Positions 8,865-19,496 are shown, numbered from the stretch's first letter. The stretch: 64,000 bases of DNA from Paenibacillus sp. S150 (GCF_019352175.1 NZ_JACBYI010000001.1:186001-250000); one strand, 5' to 3'. Translations and numbers: made by a program. Notes: generated by a model from the letters alone, not told the origin.

Positions 8865-9054
8865 TCTTTTCATTTTACAAGTTGGATACAACTGCCTTCA
8901 GGCAAAGCTGCTGGAATTGGTGTGGGGCTATGAGTATTGCGGTGATACGCGGACGGTAGATGTACACATTCAAAGGCTTAGAAAGAAGCTTGCCCTGGAA
9001 GAGACGATTAAAACCGTCTTTAAATTTGGATACCGGCTGGAGCTGCCGCGATGA
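8845..9054 (+). pseudogene. OmpR/PhoB-type response regulator, C-terminal fragment
   Basis: From about 8884 the frame encodes LLELVWGYEYCGDTRTVDVH, then RLRKKL and FKFGYRLE, the recognition helix and wing of an OmpR-type winged helix. The receiver domain and the first part of the effector domain are gone. The stop overlaps the kinase start as ATGA, which is the normal coupling of such pairs and shows these are the remains of one two-component operon. Confidence 0.75.
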
Positions 9055-9920
9055 AATTTTGGCAAAAGGCCTCGTTATGCAGTCTTGTAATTTTCCTGAT
9101 CGGCTTTGATCTTGCGGTCCTTCTCTTCACGGCCAAAAGCTATTCCTTAAGTAAGGAACAAACCTATACGGCTGCGGAGAATGAACGTTATATTATTCAG
9201 AAATCACTGCAAAGCCGCTTATCCTCCGTCGCTCCGCTGTATGAAGAGCTCAACGCGAATAATCTGAAGATGTACCTCAAGCCTTACGCGGATTATTATC
9301 AGAACCAAGCGATTTATATGGCCTTTTACGAGAATGACGGGCTTATATATTCCAATTTCCCGCAACCCCTGTATAACCAGCCTGAATTGCAGGTTCAGCC
9401 CGGTGAGCAAAGCAGCTTAACACGGGAGGCTGATGATGTTCTTTATTATATAGTGACCGGACGGCTGGAAGAACCTTACTCCGGCCTCAAGTTTTCCTAT
9501 ATGAAGAACATCCAGAGCCTGGCCGATTACAAAACCGAAATGATCCGGCACGCGACAGTGCTCGGAATTGTCGTCCCTGCATTTCTTTCTCTTATTCTGA
9601 CTGGCATGCTGCTCCAATTGACGGCTCCGCTGCGGGCGCTGAATCAGACAACCAAGGAGATTGCCAAGGGACATTACCGGGAACGGGCTGCGATGACGGG
9701 TACAGATGAGCTTGGAGAATTAGCCGGCAGCTTTAACCAGATGGCTGAGTCGGTTGAAGCCCATTTGCATAAGCTGACGAAGCTGATGGAGGAACGGCAG
9801 CGTTTTATTCATAATCTGGCGCATGAAATGAGAACGCCCGTTACTGCCATTATGGGCTATGGGGAATTTTTAGGACGGGCTAACTATACGCCTGAGGAAG
9901 GTATCAAGGCCTGCCCTTAA
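9051..9920 (+). pseudogene. Sensor histidine kinase truncated after the H-box
   Basis: There are 289 residues: membrane segment near 10-27, an extracytoplasmic region, a second membrane segment near 167-187, a HAMP domain (LTAPLRALNQTTKEIAKG, DELGELAGSFNQM) and the dimerization/H-box helix HNLAHEMRTPVTA. The frame then enters unrelated sequence and stops. The whole ATP-binding domain is missing, so the protein cannot autophosphorylate. It is partner of the equally broken regulator just upstream. Confidence 0.8.
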
Positions 9921-10071
9921 TGTAGCCGCTCCGCAAAAGCCGGTATGGAGCGTTACATTCTATCCCGCCCGTGCCAGTGATTATTCCGGCATTGGAACCT
10001 ACCATATTAACCTTGATTCGCTGTCCGGCGAAGTCATTCAGCTCTTGTCAGCAGCGGACGGATTGGGCTGA
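9910..10071 (+). pseudogene. C-terminal fragment, PepSY-like protein
   Basis: Fifty-three open codons without a start (PALNVAAPQKPVWSVTFYPA, then GTYHINLDSLSGEVIQL) end in TGA at 10071. The pattern aromatic-x-Val-x-Phe followed by YxINLDxxxGEVI is that of a PepSY-type beta hairpin, an assignment I hold only loosely. It was probably the gene after the kinase, joined to it by a deletion that removed the kinase C-terminus. Between it and 10155 there is only an imperfect GC-rich hairpin. Confidence 0.45.
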
Positions 10072-10154
10072 TTTCGAGTTATTTGCGTCTATTTCTCCGT
10101 ATAGCATAACGCAAGCGCGCGGCAACCGTCGCGTGCTTATGTTCTTAAAGAAAG

Positions 10155-10349
10155 CTACTCTTCATAAGTCGGGAACAAGAGAAGAGAGATGTTCTTATTT
10201 TGTTTGTTGTTTTCACACTGGTACCGGTTTAAAAGACAATCCAATTCCCACGACTTCATTAACACCCGCTCATCCGATAAACCGAATTTTTTAGCCAGCT
10301 GATTCATTTCCTTTCGTTTTTTTTCGATCTCTGACCGTAGTATCTTCAT
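10155..10349 (-). CDS. Spo0E-like sporulation regulatory protein
   Basis: A 64-residue protein with the family pattern: an N-terminal helix IEKKRKEMNQLAKKFGLSDE and the second helix SWELDCLLNRYQ, containing the SxxLD signature. Members dephosphorylate phosphorylated Spo0A and delay sporulation. The start at 10349 follows GGGAGA. The C-terminal tail (ENNKQNKNIS onward) is variable in the family. It is a single gene next to the quorum-sensing-like island, which fits a role in developmental timing, but no operon link exists. Confidence 0.85.
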   Translation of the reverse strand: MKILRSEIEKKRKEMNQLAKKFGLSDERVLMKSWELDCLLNRYQCENNKQNKNISLLLFPTYEE

Positions 10350-10539
10350 AAAAAATCTCCCATATTTTGTCGTCTAACCTATTCTATCAAGAGTTACCCA
10401 ACTACAAAAAAAATCCTTTATGATCTACTTAAAATAAAATTGAATCTTATCCGATTATTAATATAAAAAAAGAATCTTATAAAAGCAATATATAACAAGA
10501 ATGAATGCTATAATATTCTCCTCCCTTTCTTTCAGATAC

Positions 10540-10555
10540 TCTACACTTTTATATA
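10540..10555 (+). promoter_or_regulatory. Shared 16-bp box upstream of XRE regulator 1
   Basis: TCTACACTTTTATATA lies 33 bases before the first XRE gene. The identical 16-mer lies 20 bases before the second XRE gene (12741-12756). It could hold a -10 hexamer (TATATA) plus an operator. Its role is inferred from the duplication only. Confidence 0.5.
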
Positions 10556-10588
10556 GGAACATGTCGAATGATGGGAGAAAAGTAGACG

Positions 10589-10927
10589 ATGAATGCTCCA
10601 GAAATAAATAAGCGGATTGGGCAGCTCATCCGCCTGCACCGCAAGCACGCAGGTTTGACGCAGGAACAGTTAGCTGAGAGAGTAGGAACTTCCTTTTCCT
10701 ATGTGGGAGCCTTAGAACGAGGGGAGCGCAATGTAACGATACAAACGTTGGATAAAATTGCCAAGGCGCTTGAAACTAATTTCTTTATGCTGCTCCAGCC
10801 GGCCATCCTCGACGATGAATCCAATGAGCCATTAACGGCCATACAGATTTTGCTGCAAGCCCAGGAAGTCAGAGATCAGCGAAGAGTACTGCATATGCTG
10901 AAGGAAATGTTCCGTCCCGACCCGTAG
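10589..10927 (+). CDS. XRE-family transcriptional regulator 1
   Basis: A 112-residue protein: a Cro/CI helix-turn-helix occupies residues 8-62 (LTQEQLAERVGTSFSYVGAL, ERGERNV) and a short C-terminal helix (RRVLHMLKEMF) recalls the SinR/SinI-type multimerization helix. GGGAGAAAAG precedes the ATG. It converges on the receptor/peptide pair and is separated from it by a bidirectional hairpin. It is paralogous to the XRE gene at 12777. Probably autoregulated through the shared upstream box (inference). Confidence 0.85.
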   Translation: MNAPEINKRIGQLIRLHRKHAGLTQEQLAERVGTSFSYVGALERGERNVTIQTLDKIAKALETNFFMLLQPAILDDESNEPLTAIQILLQAQEVRDQRRVLHMLKEMFRPDP

Positions 10928-10931
10928 GATA

Positions 10932-10970
10932 CAAAACAACCTCCGCTTTTAAAGTACGGAGGTTGTTTTA
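10932..10970 (+). terminator. Bidirectional terminator between XRE 1 and the peptide gene
   Basis: AAAACAACCTCCG (10933-10945) pairs perfectly with CGGAGGTTGTTTT (10957-10969), with T-rich tails on both strands. It ends the XRE transcript on the plus strand and the receptor/peptide transcript on the minus strand. Confidence 0.8.
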
Positions 10971-10979
10971 TGAGACTTT

Positions 10980-11078
10980 TTAAGAACCTTCTCCATTCGA
11001 GAGCGTTGATGCGAGGAGAGGGGAACCGTCTGGTAGTATAGGCGGAATTACTCCTAAGAACAATGTACTAAAGAGCAT
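10980..11078 (-). CDS. Small secreted signalling pro-peptide (AloP-like), 32 residues
   Basis: A reading frame of 32 codons too short for routine gene calling: ATG at 11078, a hydrophobic stretch LFSTLFLGVIPPIL, a polar middle DGSPLLAST and the C-terminal tail LSNGEGS. It starts inside the last codons of the 488-residue HTH/helical-repeat protein (overlap of 11 bases, shifted frame) and ends just before the shared terminator, so both are on one transcript. No strong ribosome site is visible; coupling to the upstream stop is likely. An export-type N-terminus and a short polar C-terminus behind an HTH-TPR receptor is the layout of RRNPP pairs, in Paenibacillaceae named AloR/AloP. The mature peptide is probably carved from the C-terminus (inference). 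Confidence 0.7.
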   Translation of the reverse strand: MLFSTLFLGVIPPILPDGSPLLASTLSNGEGS

Positions 11079-12534
11079 GACTATCAGAAGCAGGGACGAA
11101 AGCCATTTGCGCATCTTTGATCACCCCTTTCATTAAATACTCATACTTTACTTTTTGTTCTGCTACAGCCTGATTTCGATATTGCTCAAAGTAGGCTGCA
11201 CAGTTTATGATATGGCTCTTGTTGTTGGACGCGATAGAATGGGATAACGCTTTAAGCAGCCGGTCAATCCCTTTTTGATACTGATGATGGGCAAAACAGT
11301 ACAGAGCCAGTTGATAGCATAGCCGCGCGCAGCGATCACGTTGGAATATGTCTTGATAATAGATATGACCGGGCCAGGAATCCGCTGTAAGCAGCTCATC
11401 GATTTGATCTTTAAAGTGGGCAAGCACTGTGTCAGCCTCATATTCATAACGGTTAACTGCATTCATAATGGTAAGCAAGCTAGGCAGCCATTCCTCCGGA
11501 TGCTCGTCCAAAAAAGCGAGATAGTTGGGCAAACATTCAAATTGTCCCATGAGTATATTCAGATTATAACGATTGGCCTCAGCAAACCGTTTAAATTTGC
11601 GGACTTCCTTCCAGCCACTGTCATCCAGATCGTCAAACCAGCTTAAGTCTTCATAACCTGCTATATACCCCAAAGCTTCTTCATAGTTTCCCATCCATTC
11701 CAGCGCATTTCCTTTCAGCAAGGAGCTCTGCCCGTAATAAAAGACCAAATGGCGGTCCGTGGAAAACGTTTCGGTCTCCGAAATCCCCCTGCGTATGCGT
11801 TCTTTTTTTTGGAATAGGATAATTAGCAGTAAGGCTTTCATTTCATCGGCGTACTGAATGACTTCCTTCCATTGCTGCAGGGTAAAATGTACATTAGCTA
11901 GTTGAATCAGGCCATCTAGTTGAAAATTCTCGGCAAGGCGCTGCCGATAGGGTGCAAATTTCAGGGCAGCCTCGTGATTCTCCTTTAAGTCACTGCCCAA
12001 TCTTGCCCTAAACCATTTGTAGTGGCTGATAGCTAGCCGTTCAGAATGCTGCTTGATCTCGTTTTCGCATACACAGCGGTAAAACGGAATGGAAGCTTTC
12101 CAATTCCCTTCGGCAAAAAGAGACTCAGCCAAAAAGAACACATCCTGAATATGAATAGGCGCTTCCATTATTCTGTTTAAAACGGCTTCAATTAAATCCC
12201 TTTTCCCAAGCTGGACACAGCGCACCAGAAAATTTTTAACCTGTTTCCAGTGAACTTTACCATTGGCAAAGCACTCAGCCACGTAGACGTCATATAGCCA
12301 GCCATCAGGTTGGCCCAAAGCTTCTCCGATTAAGTCCAGGTGATGAATCGACATGGATTTTGGAGGGGTGCGAGTAAATAGGGCGCTTAATAGACCACGG
12401 TTTATTCCGCTTTGCTGAGCCATTAGCTGCATCGTCACATTCTGCTGTTCCATTTCTCTCTCAATCATAGTTAGTATGGATGCTACTGGCATAACAAGAA
12501 AGTCCGGGTTTGGAACATGGTAACTATCACTCAA
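11068..12534 (-). CDS. HTH plus helical-repeat regulator, AloR/RRNPP-like receptor
   Basis: A 488-residue protein. An N-terminal helix-turn-helix covers about residues 25-75 (VTMQLMAQQSGINRGLLSAL). The rest is an all-helical solenoid with TPR-like helix pairs (FFLAESLFAEGNWKASIPFY; LANVHFTLQQWKEVIQYADE; LKGNALEWMGNYEEALGYI; LALYCFAHHQYQKGIDRLL). That architecture and length fit the AimR/AloR branch of RRNPP receptors, which bind short imported peptides and change transcription. The start is a TTG at 12534 with GGGGGAG seven bases upstream; the next ATG would remove 14 residues. A 32-codon pro-peptide gene overlaps its 3' end. The XRE genes on either side point outward from one regulatory island. 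Confidence 0.75.
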   Translation of the reverse strand: MSDSYHVPNPDFLVMPVASILTMIEREMEQQNVTMQLMAQQSGINRGLLSALFTRTPPKSMSIHHLDLIGEALGQPDGWLYDVYVAECFANGKVHWKQVKNFLVRCVQLGKRDLIEAVLNRIMEAPIHIQDVFFLAESLFAEGNWKASIPFYRCVCENEIKQHSERLAISHYKWFRARLGSDLKENHEAALKFAPYRQRLAENFQLDGLIQLANVHFTLQQWKEVIQYADEMKALLLIILFQKKERIRRGISETETFSTDRHLVFYYGQSSLLKGNALEWMGNYEEALGYIAGYEDLSWFDDLDDSGWKEVRKFKRFAEANRYNLNILMGQFECLPNYLAFLDEHPEEWLPSLLTIMNAVNRYEYEADTVLAHFKDQIDELLTADSWPGHIYYQDIFQRDRCARLCYQLALYCFAHHQYQKGIDRLLKALSHSIASNNKSHIINCAAYFEQYRNQAVAEQKVKYEYLMKGVIKDAQMAFVPASDSHAL

Positions 12535-12740
12535 TAGTATGCTCCCCCATCTCTTTTATGGGCCTGCTCAACAAAAAGCATTTCTACAAATCAAGTTGTT
12601 CACAAGTTATATACTTTCTATCGGAGAATCCCACCAAATGTTTTAGAATATGGGTAAATTATACATCAAAGAACTTAAGAGTTCAATTATTAAGTAAATA
12701 ATAAAACTTTAAATACTCTGCTATTCTCATATGAGCATGG

Positions 12741-12756
12741 TCTACACTTTTATATA
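12741..12756 (+). promoter_or_regulatory. Shared 16-bp box upstream of XRE regulator 2
   Basis: This is the second copy of TCTACACTTTTATATA, 20 bases before the ATG at 12777 and followed by the ribosome site AAGGGGTGGG. It is identical to 10540-10555, while the surrounding DNA differs. Confidence 0.5.
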
Positions 12757-12776
12757 TAGAAAGGGGTGGGCCTTTG

Positions 12777-13136
12777 ATGAATGTTGCAAAACAAATAGGA
12801 GAGAAAGTAAGACACTATCGAAATCTAAAAGGGCTTACCCAGGAACAGCTGGCAGAAGTAGTGGGTACATACGGCACGTACATCGGTCGATTAGAACGGG
12901 GAGAACAAAACGTGCAGCTTGAGACGCTGGAGAAAATTGCTGATGCCTTACAAATAAGCGTGTATGCATTGTTCAATCATCCACAATTTGACCATTTGAG
13001 AAATCAGGAATGGATCTGGCAAGTTATTCACCTTTTAGAGGAGCAGCCTCTCAGTGAGCAGGAAAGGGCCTTTCGAGTCTTGAATGAGATGTTCAAGAAA
13101 ACTTCCAGCTTAGTGGGAAAAAGTAACACTAATTGA
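12777..13136 (+). CDS. XRE-family transcriptional regulator 2
   Basis: A 119-residue paralogue of the regulator at 10589, with the same HTH (LTQEQLAEVVGTYGTYIGRL, ERGEQNVQLETLEKIADAL) and a C-terminal helix (LSEQERAFRVLNEMF). I use the ATG at 12777, preceded by GGGGTGG, instead of the TTG one codon earlier. Its last nine codons (SLVGKSNTN) are encoded by a copy of the 23-bp intergenic motif found at 7, 22 and 24 kb, so the 3' end has been altered by that repeat. It diverges from the AloR-like gene and may regulate it (inference from position). Confidence 0.85.
   Translation: MNVAKQIGEKVRHYRNLKGLTQEQLAEVVGTYGTYIGRLERGEQNVQLETLEKIADALQISVYALFNHPQFDHLRNQEWIWQVIHLLEEQPLSEQERAFRVLNEMFKKTSSLVGKSNTN
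13110..13132 (+). repeat. Solo copy of the 23-bp TTAGTGG motif
   Basis: TTAGTGGGAAAAAGTAACAC followed by TAA overlaps the 3' end of the XRE gene. Seven other copies occur in this window within the larger intergenic repeats. Confidence 0.7.
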
Positions 13137-13205
13137 ACTCATTAAGCTCGTGGAGGACTTAGCATCCATTCCTTATTTCCCGCTATACAGGATAGCAGCG
13201 AGGCG

Positions 13206-13279
13206 CCCTCCTTTAGGTTTAGACTTCAGCCGTAAACCGTGGTTACCTCAGAAAATCCAAACCTAACAGCGACGGGAGG
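13206..13279 (+). other. Possible structured RNA or hairpin region
   Basis: In the gene-free interval 13137-13430, CCCTCC (13206) can pair with GGGAGG (13274), TTAGGTTT (13213) with AAACCTAA (13259), and an inner GTAAACC with GGTTAC. Three coaxial stems suggest a folded transcript, but no known RNA family is recognised and no promoter is clear. Confidence 0.3.
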
Positions 13280-13320
13280 TCCAAGCATTCCTGCAGATCA
13301 AAACCAGAATTGGCAATATC

Positions 13321-13339
13321 TCAAGTTCAATCTATATAG
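13321..13339. repeat. Solo end of the IS630-type element
   Basis: AGTTCAATCTATATAG (13324-13339) is identical over 16 bases to the inner-to-outer end of the IS630-type element at 20669-20684. No transposase is nearby, so it is an orphan terminal repeat or an excision scar. Confidence 0.55.
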
Positions 13340-13368
13340 ACAGGGAGTTCTTATCCGGGCACGCCTTA

Positions 13369-13404
13369 TGCACAAAAATCCTTGTTCCCAAGGATTTTTG
13401 TGCA
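13369..13404 (-). terminator. Perfect 16-bp hairpin after licT
   Basis: TGCACAAAAATCCTTG and CAAGGATTTTTGTGCA enclose a TTCC loop, 27 bases past the licT stop. There is no T-run after the stem on either strand, so it may work as an mRNA-stabilizing end more than a classical terminator. Confidence 0.5.
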
Positions 13405-13430
13405 TTCTGTTCCAGCGGCGGTCGCTCCTG

Positions 13431-14285
13431 TCAGCCCGTTTTGGGCTTCTGGTTGATCACCCGCTCAATATGAATCGTAAGGTACAGCATCTCTTCATTG
13501 GTCAATTCACGCCGGTACGTGTTTTCGATATAGATTTTGATCCGTTCCACACAGGCGAACGCCTCTTTGTACTGCTCCTTGACCATGTGGAACAGAGTAT
13601 TGTCTGTACTCGCGACATCCGTCCCGTTGATCAGGCGCTGGGCAAAAAATTTCAGATGGGTAATGAAGCGAAAATAGAGCATTGACTGCTCGTCGTACTC
13701 AAATTTAAAGTGTTTTTTCACGATGCTGAGAATATCATGCATGATCTTCGTAATATCGACGGTATTGCTCATATTCTCATTCATTTCGGCGTTGACGAGA
13801 TGCAGCGCAATTTGGGCCGCCTCGTCCTCCGTCAGCACGACTCCGAGATCCTGCCGCAGTATCTTCAGCGCCTCCAGACCAACCGCGAACTCTTCGGAAT
13901 AAAAGCGCTTAGTGTCCCAGAGCAAAGAATTCTTAATCTCTATTCCCTTAAAGGAGCGCTCAATCGCAAAGCTGATATGGTCCGTAAGGGTGACATAAAT
14001 ACTGTCGTGCAGTCTCTTGCCCAAATGCAGCTTAGCGTAGCTGATGATCTTTTCCGAAATTTCCATGTGCTCAAGCGGGATTTCCGCCAGCAGGGTCTGC
14101 AGCTTCTCGGATAGGCCTTTATTGTCCAGGGTAAACATTTTTTCGATTTTATCTTCGTCGACGATATCCCCTTCCTTCTTTCTGAAGGCGATTCCTTTTC
14201 CCATAATGACAGATTCCTTGCGGTGTTCATTCCTGACAATGATGACATTGTTGTTCAGCACCTTCTCAATTCGCACAAGAATCAT
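13431..14285 (-). CDS. licT: BglG/LicT-family transcription antiterminator
   Basis: A 284-residue protein: an N-terminal CAT RNA-binding domain (residues 1-55, VRIEKVLNNNVIIV) and two PRD modules (about 65-170 and 171-280) with the conserved PTS-phosphorylated histidines, for example DHISFAIER, QIALHLVNAE and YLTIHIERV. The unphosphorylated, HPr-activated dimer binds the RAT hairpin and prevents termination. A matching RAT overlapping a terminator sits at 19342-19422, ahead of the EIIBCA gene of this operon. It is the last gene of the operon, an autoregulatory arrangement. The ribosome site AAGGTAAGGG precedes the ATG. Confidence 0.93.
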   Translation of the reverse strand: MILVRIEKVLNNNVIIVRNEHRKESVIMGKGIAFRKKEGDIVDEDKIEKMFTLDNKGLSEKLQTLLAEIPLEHMEISEKIISYAKLHLGKRLHDSIYVTLTDHISFAIERSFKGIEIKNSLLWDTKRFYSEEFAVGLEALKILRQDLGVVLTEDEAAQIALHLVNAEMNENMSNTVDITKIMHDILSIVKKHFKFEYDEQSMLYFRFITHLKFFAQRLINGTDVASTDNTLFHMVKEQYKEAFACVERIKIYIENTYRRELTNEEMLYLTIHIERVINQKPKTG

Positions 14286-14360
14286 CCCTTACCTTATCCA
14301 GATGTAAAAACCGTACAAGCTATTCCACAGGCCTGCCGGGCTGCGGGTAAGGCCGGAGCT

Positions 14361-17289
<2,929 letters not shown>

Positions 17290-17381
17290 GTTTCTTACCT
17301 CCATGATGAATTGTTTTGCCGGGTCGTCTATTGACCTGACGATGGGATTGACCGCCTAACATTTGAAACGCCGATGATCCC

Positions 17382-19286
17382 TTACTCGGTCAGTACTAAC
17401 AGAGGCTCACGATTCAGTACCCGGGTCTTGCCGGTCGGGCTGACTTCTCTGTAACCCCCCATTACAGTTACAATGACCGGAGTTGTCAGCTCGTAGCCGG
17501 CTTGCTCAATCGCTTCCCGGTCAAATTCCATCAGCAGCGTCCCGTCCGCCACATGCTGCCCTTCTTCCACTTTTATATTGAACGGGACACCTTTCAGCTT
17601 CACTGTGTTGAGACCGACATGAATCAGAATTTCAATGCCTTCAGGTGTTGTGATGCCGATCGCATGCTTGCTTTTTGCAACTGAGGTCACAGTTCCTTCT
17701 GCGGGCGCATACACCTTGTTGTCGTCAGGCAAGATTGCAGCCCCGTTGCCCATCGCACCGCTGGCAAAGACGGAATCGGAGACCTCGCTGAGCGGAATGA
17801 CCCGGCCACTGAGCGGCGCTGCAATTCCCAGCTTCGGGAGGAGAACGGCGCCGGGATCCGCAATGCCTGGTGTCGGCGCCGGAGCAGCGGCTTTTTCTTG
17901 AGGGGATTCCGTCTTCGGCAACTCCAGCCCCTCTTCTTCAAAACCGAGAATATAAGTCAAGATTGCTGTAATTACGAAAGAAGCGGTGATCCCAATCAGG
18001 AAGTAGACGAACGTATCGGTGGCAAAGGCCGGAAGCGTTGTCACCGCCGGGAACACGTAGGCAATCACAGTCGAGTGCATCGCTCCAATAAAGGCACCCC
18101 CGATGACGCCGCCGATGACCTGGGCAATCAGTGGACGTTTCAGCTTGACCGAAATCCCGTAGACAATAGGTTCAGTTACTCCGGCAAGGATGGACGGTGC
18201 CAACGCCGACAGCGCATAGGCTTTCAGCTTCTTATCCTTCGCTTTCAGGAATACTCCGAGCGCTGCGCCGGAAGAGGCGAAGGTCGCAGCCGCAGAGGGC
18301 GGCTTGATCGTATCAAACCCGTGCAGGCTGATGTTGTTAATCATTGCGGGCACCATTCCCCATTGCAGGCCGAACATGACGAGGAAGGTCCAGCCTCCGC
18401 CAATAATCGCCCCCATAACGATACCGCTGCTGGTGCTAAGATAGTTGATGCCGGACGCAATTCCATTGCCAAGGTAGACCCCGACCGGCCCGATAGCCAT
18501 CGCTGCAAGCGGTACCATGATCAACAGGGACAAGAGAGGCACCGCAAAGATTTGGATGTTCTGCGGAATGACCTTCTTCAGGAATCTCTCCAGATGAGAG
18601 AACACCCAGATCGCCAGCATGGCAGGAATCAGTGTTGAGGTGTATCTCATCAGAACCACGGGCATTCCCGCAAAATACGTGATGTCACCGATATTCTCCA
18701 TCAATCCTGTGAAATTGGGCTCCAGCAATGCGCCCATAATTGTCAGCGCGACGAACATATTGGCGCCGAATGTCCGCGCTGTGGAAACCGCTATCAGCAA
18801 TGGCAGAAAGTAAAAAACACTGTTGCCTGCCGCCGCCAAAATAAGGTAAGTGCTGGACTCCGCCGACATAAGGCCAAACGTCGTGGTCAGCAGCACCAGC
18901 ACAGCCTTCAGCATCCCCGCACCGGCAAGCGCAGGCACAATCGGCGTCATAATAGCCGACATCGTATTGAAGAACCGGGTGATAATATTGCCGGTCTTCT
19001 CATCCTTATCCCCGCCGTCCGCTTCGCCGGAGGACTTAATGGCGTGTCCGGCAAGGATCTCTTTGTATACGGCATTAACATCATTGCCGATAACAACCTG
19101 ATACTGTCCGTTGCCTTCAACTACCGTAATAACGCCTTCCAGCTTCTCCAGCTCTGCTTTATTTGCTTTGGAAGAGTCCTTCAGCCTGAACCGCAGGCGT
19201 GTCATGCAGTGATACAGCTCATTAACATTTTGTTCCCCTCCAATGTTCCTGACAATATCATTTGAGAGTTGAGTAAATTTCCCCAT
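17382..19286 (-). CDS. bglP: Beta-glucoside PTS permease EIIBCA
   Basis: A 634-residue fused sugar-specific PTS protein. EIIB comes first (Cys27 in LYHCMTRLRFRL), then EIIC with about ten membrane segments (roughly 105-455) and GVTEPIVYG, then a Pro/Ala-rich linker and EIIA (about 480-634) with [14 protein letters not shown] holding the phosphorylated His. It imports and phosphorylates aryl-beta-glucosides or beta-glucosides. It is first in the operon, under cre, a sigma-A promoter and RAT antitermination, with the two GH1 enzymes and LicT downstream. It also signals substrate absence by phosphorylating LicT (family knowledge). Confidence 0.93.
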   Translation of the reverse strand: MGKFTQLSNDIVRNIGGEQNVNELYHCMTRLRFRLKDSSKANKAELEKLEGVITVVEGNGQYQVVIGNDVNAVYKEILAGHAIKSSGEADGGDKDEKTGNIITRFFNTMSAIMTPIVPALAGAGMLKAVLVLLTTTFGLMSAESSTYLILAAAGNSVFYFLPLLIAVSTARTFGANMFVALTIMGALLEPNFTGLMENIGDITYFAGMPVVLMRYTSTLIPAMLAIWVFSHLERFLKKVIPQNIQIFAVPLLSLLIMVPLAAMAIGPVGVYLGNGIASGINYLSTSSGIVMGAIIGGGWTFLVMFGLQWGMVPAMINNISLHGFDTIKPPSAAATFASSGAALGVFLKAKDKKLKAYALSALAPSILAGVTEPIVYGISVKLKRPLIAQVIGGVIGGAFIGAMHSTVIAYVFPAVTTLPAFATDTFVYFLIGITASFVITAILTYILGFEEEGLELPKTESPQEKAAAPAPTPGIADPGAVLLPKLGIAAPLSGRVIPLSEVSDSVFASGAMGNGAAILPDDNKVYAPAEGTVTSVAKSKHAIGITTPEGIEILIHVGLNTVKLKGVPFNIKVEEGQHVADGTLLMEFDREAIEQAGYELTTPVIVTVMGGYREVSPTGKTRVLNREPLLVLTE

Positions 19287-19341
19287 GTTTATCCCCCTAC
19301 TTAAAGTATTTACAGGATTCAGCAGGGCAAGGAGACAAATA

Positions 19342-19399
19342 AAAAAGACCTAAATTATCAGAGATCATGGTTTCCCATACCTCATATAATTTAGGTCTT
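19342..19399 (-). terminator. LicT-controlled leader terminator
   Basis: On the minus strand AAGACCTAAATTAT pairs with ATAATTTAGGTCTT and is followed by TTTTTATT. The upstream arm shares AGACCT with the RAT, so antiterminator and terminator are mutually exclusive. Confidence 0.9.
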
Positions 19400-19422
19400 G
19401 CCTGCTTCACCAGTAACAATCC
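19393..19422 (-). promoter_or_regulatory. RAT (ribonucleic antiterminator) for LicT
   Basis: The 30-base minus-strand sequence opens with GGATTGTTACTG and closes with GCAGGCAAGACCT, matching the LicT/SacY-class RAT consensus. It overlaps the 5' arm of the leader terminator and starts about 20 bases after the predicted transcription start. Confidence 0.92.
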
Positions 19423-19446
19423 TGTATTTGATTGAATTACACATAG

Positions 19447-19475
19447 AATTTAACACAGTAGATTATCGTTGTCAA
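19447..19475 (-). promoter_or_regulatory. Sigma-A promoter of the bgl operon
   Basis: TTGACA (19475-19470) and TAAATT (19452-19447) are separated by 17 bases on the minus strand, placing the transcript start about 20 bases before the RAT. Confidence 0.8.
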
Positions 19476-19481
19476 TGTTTT

Positions 19482-19496
19482 TTAAAGCGTTTACAA
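19482..19496 (-). promoter_or_regulatory. CcpA cre box of the bgl operon
   Basis: TTGTAAACGCTTTAA fits the cre consensus with one mismatch (position 14) and lies just upstream of the -35 hexamer. From here to 19731 I see no gene or repeat. Confidence 0.7.

Noticed and set aside
10071..10154. GC-rich hairpin between the PepSY-like relic and Spo0E as a regulatory RNA
   Set aside because: The stem is imperfect and short, with no T-run and no promoter; too little to call.
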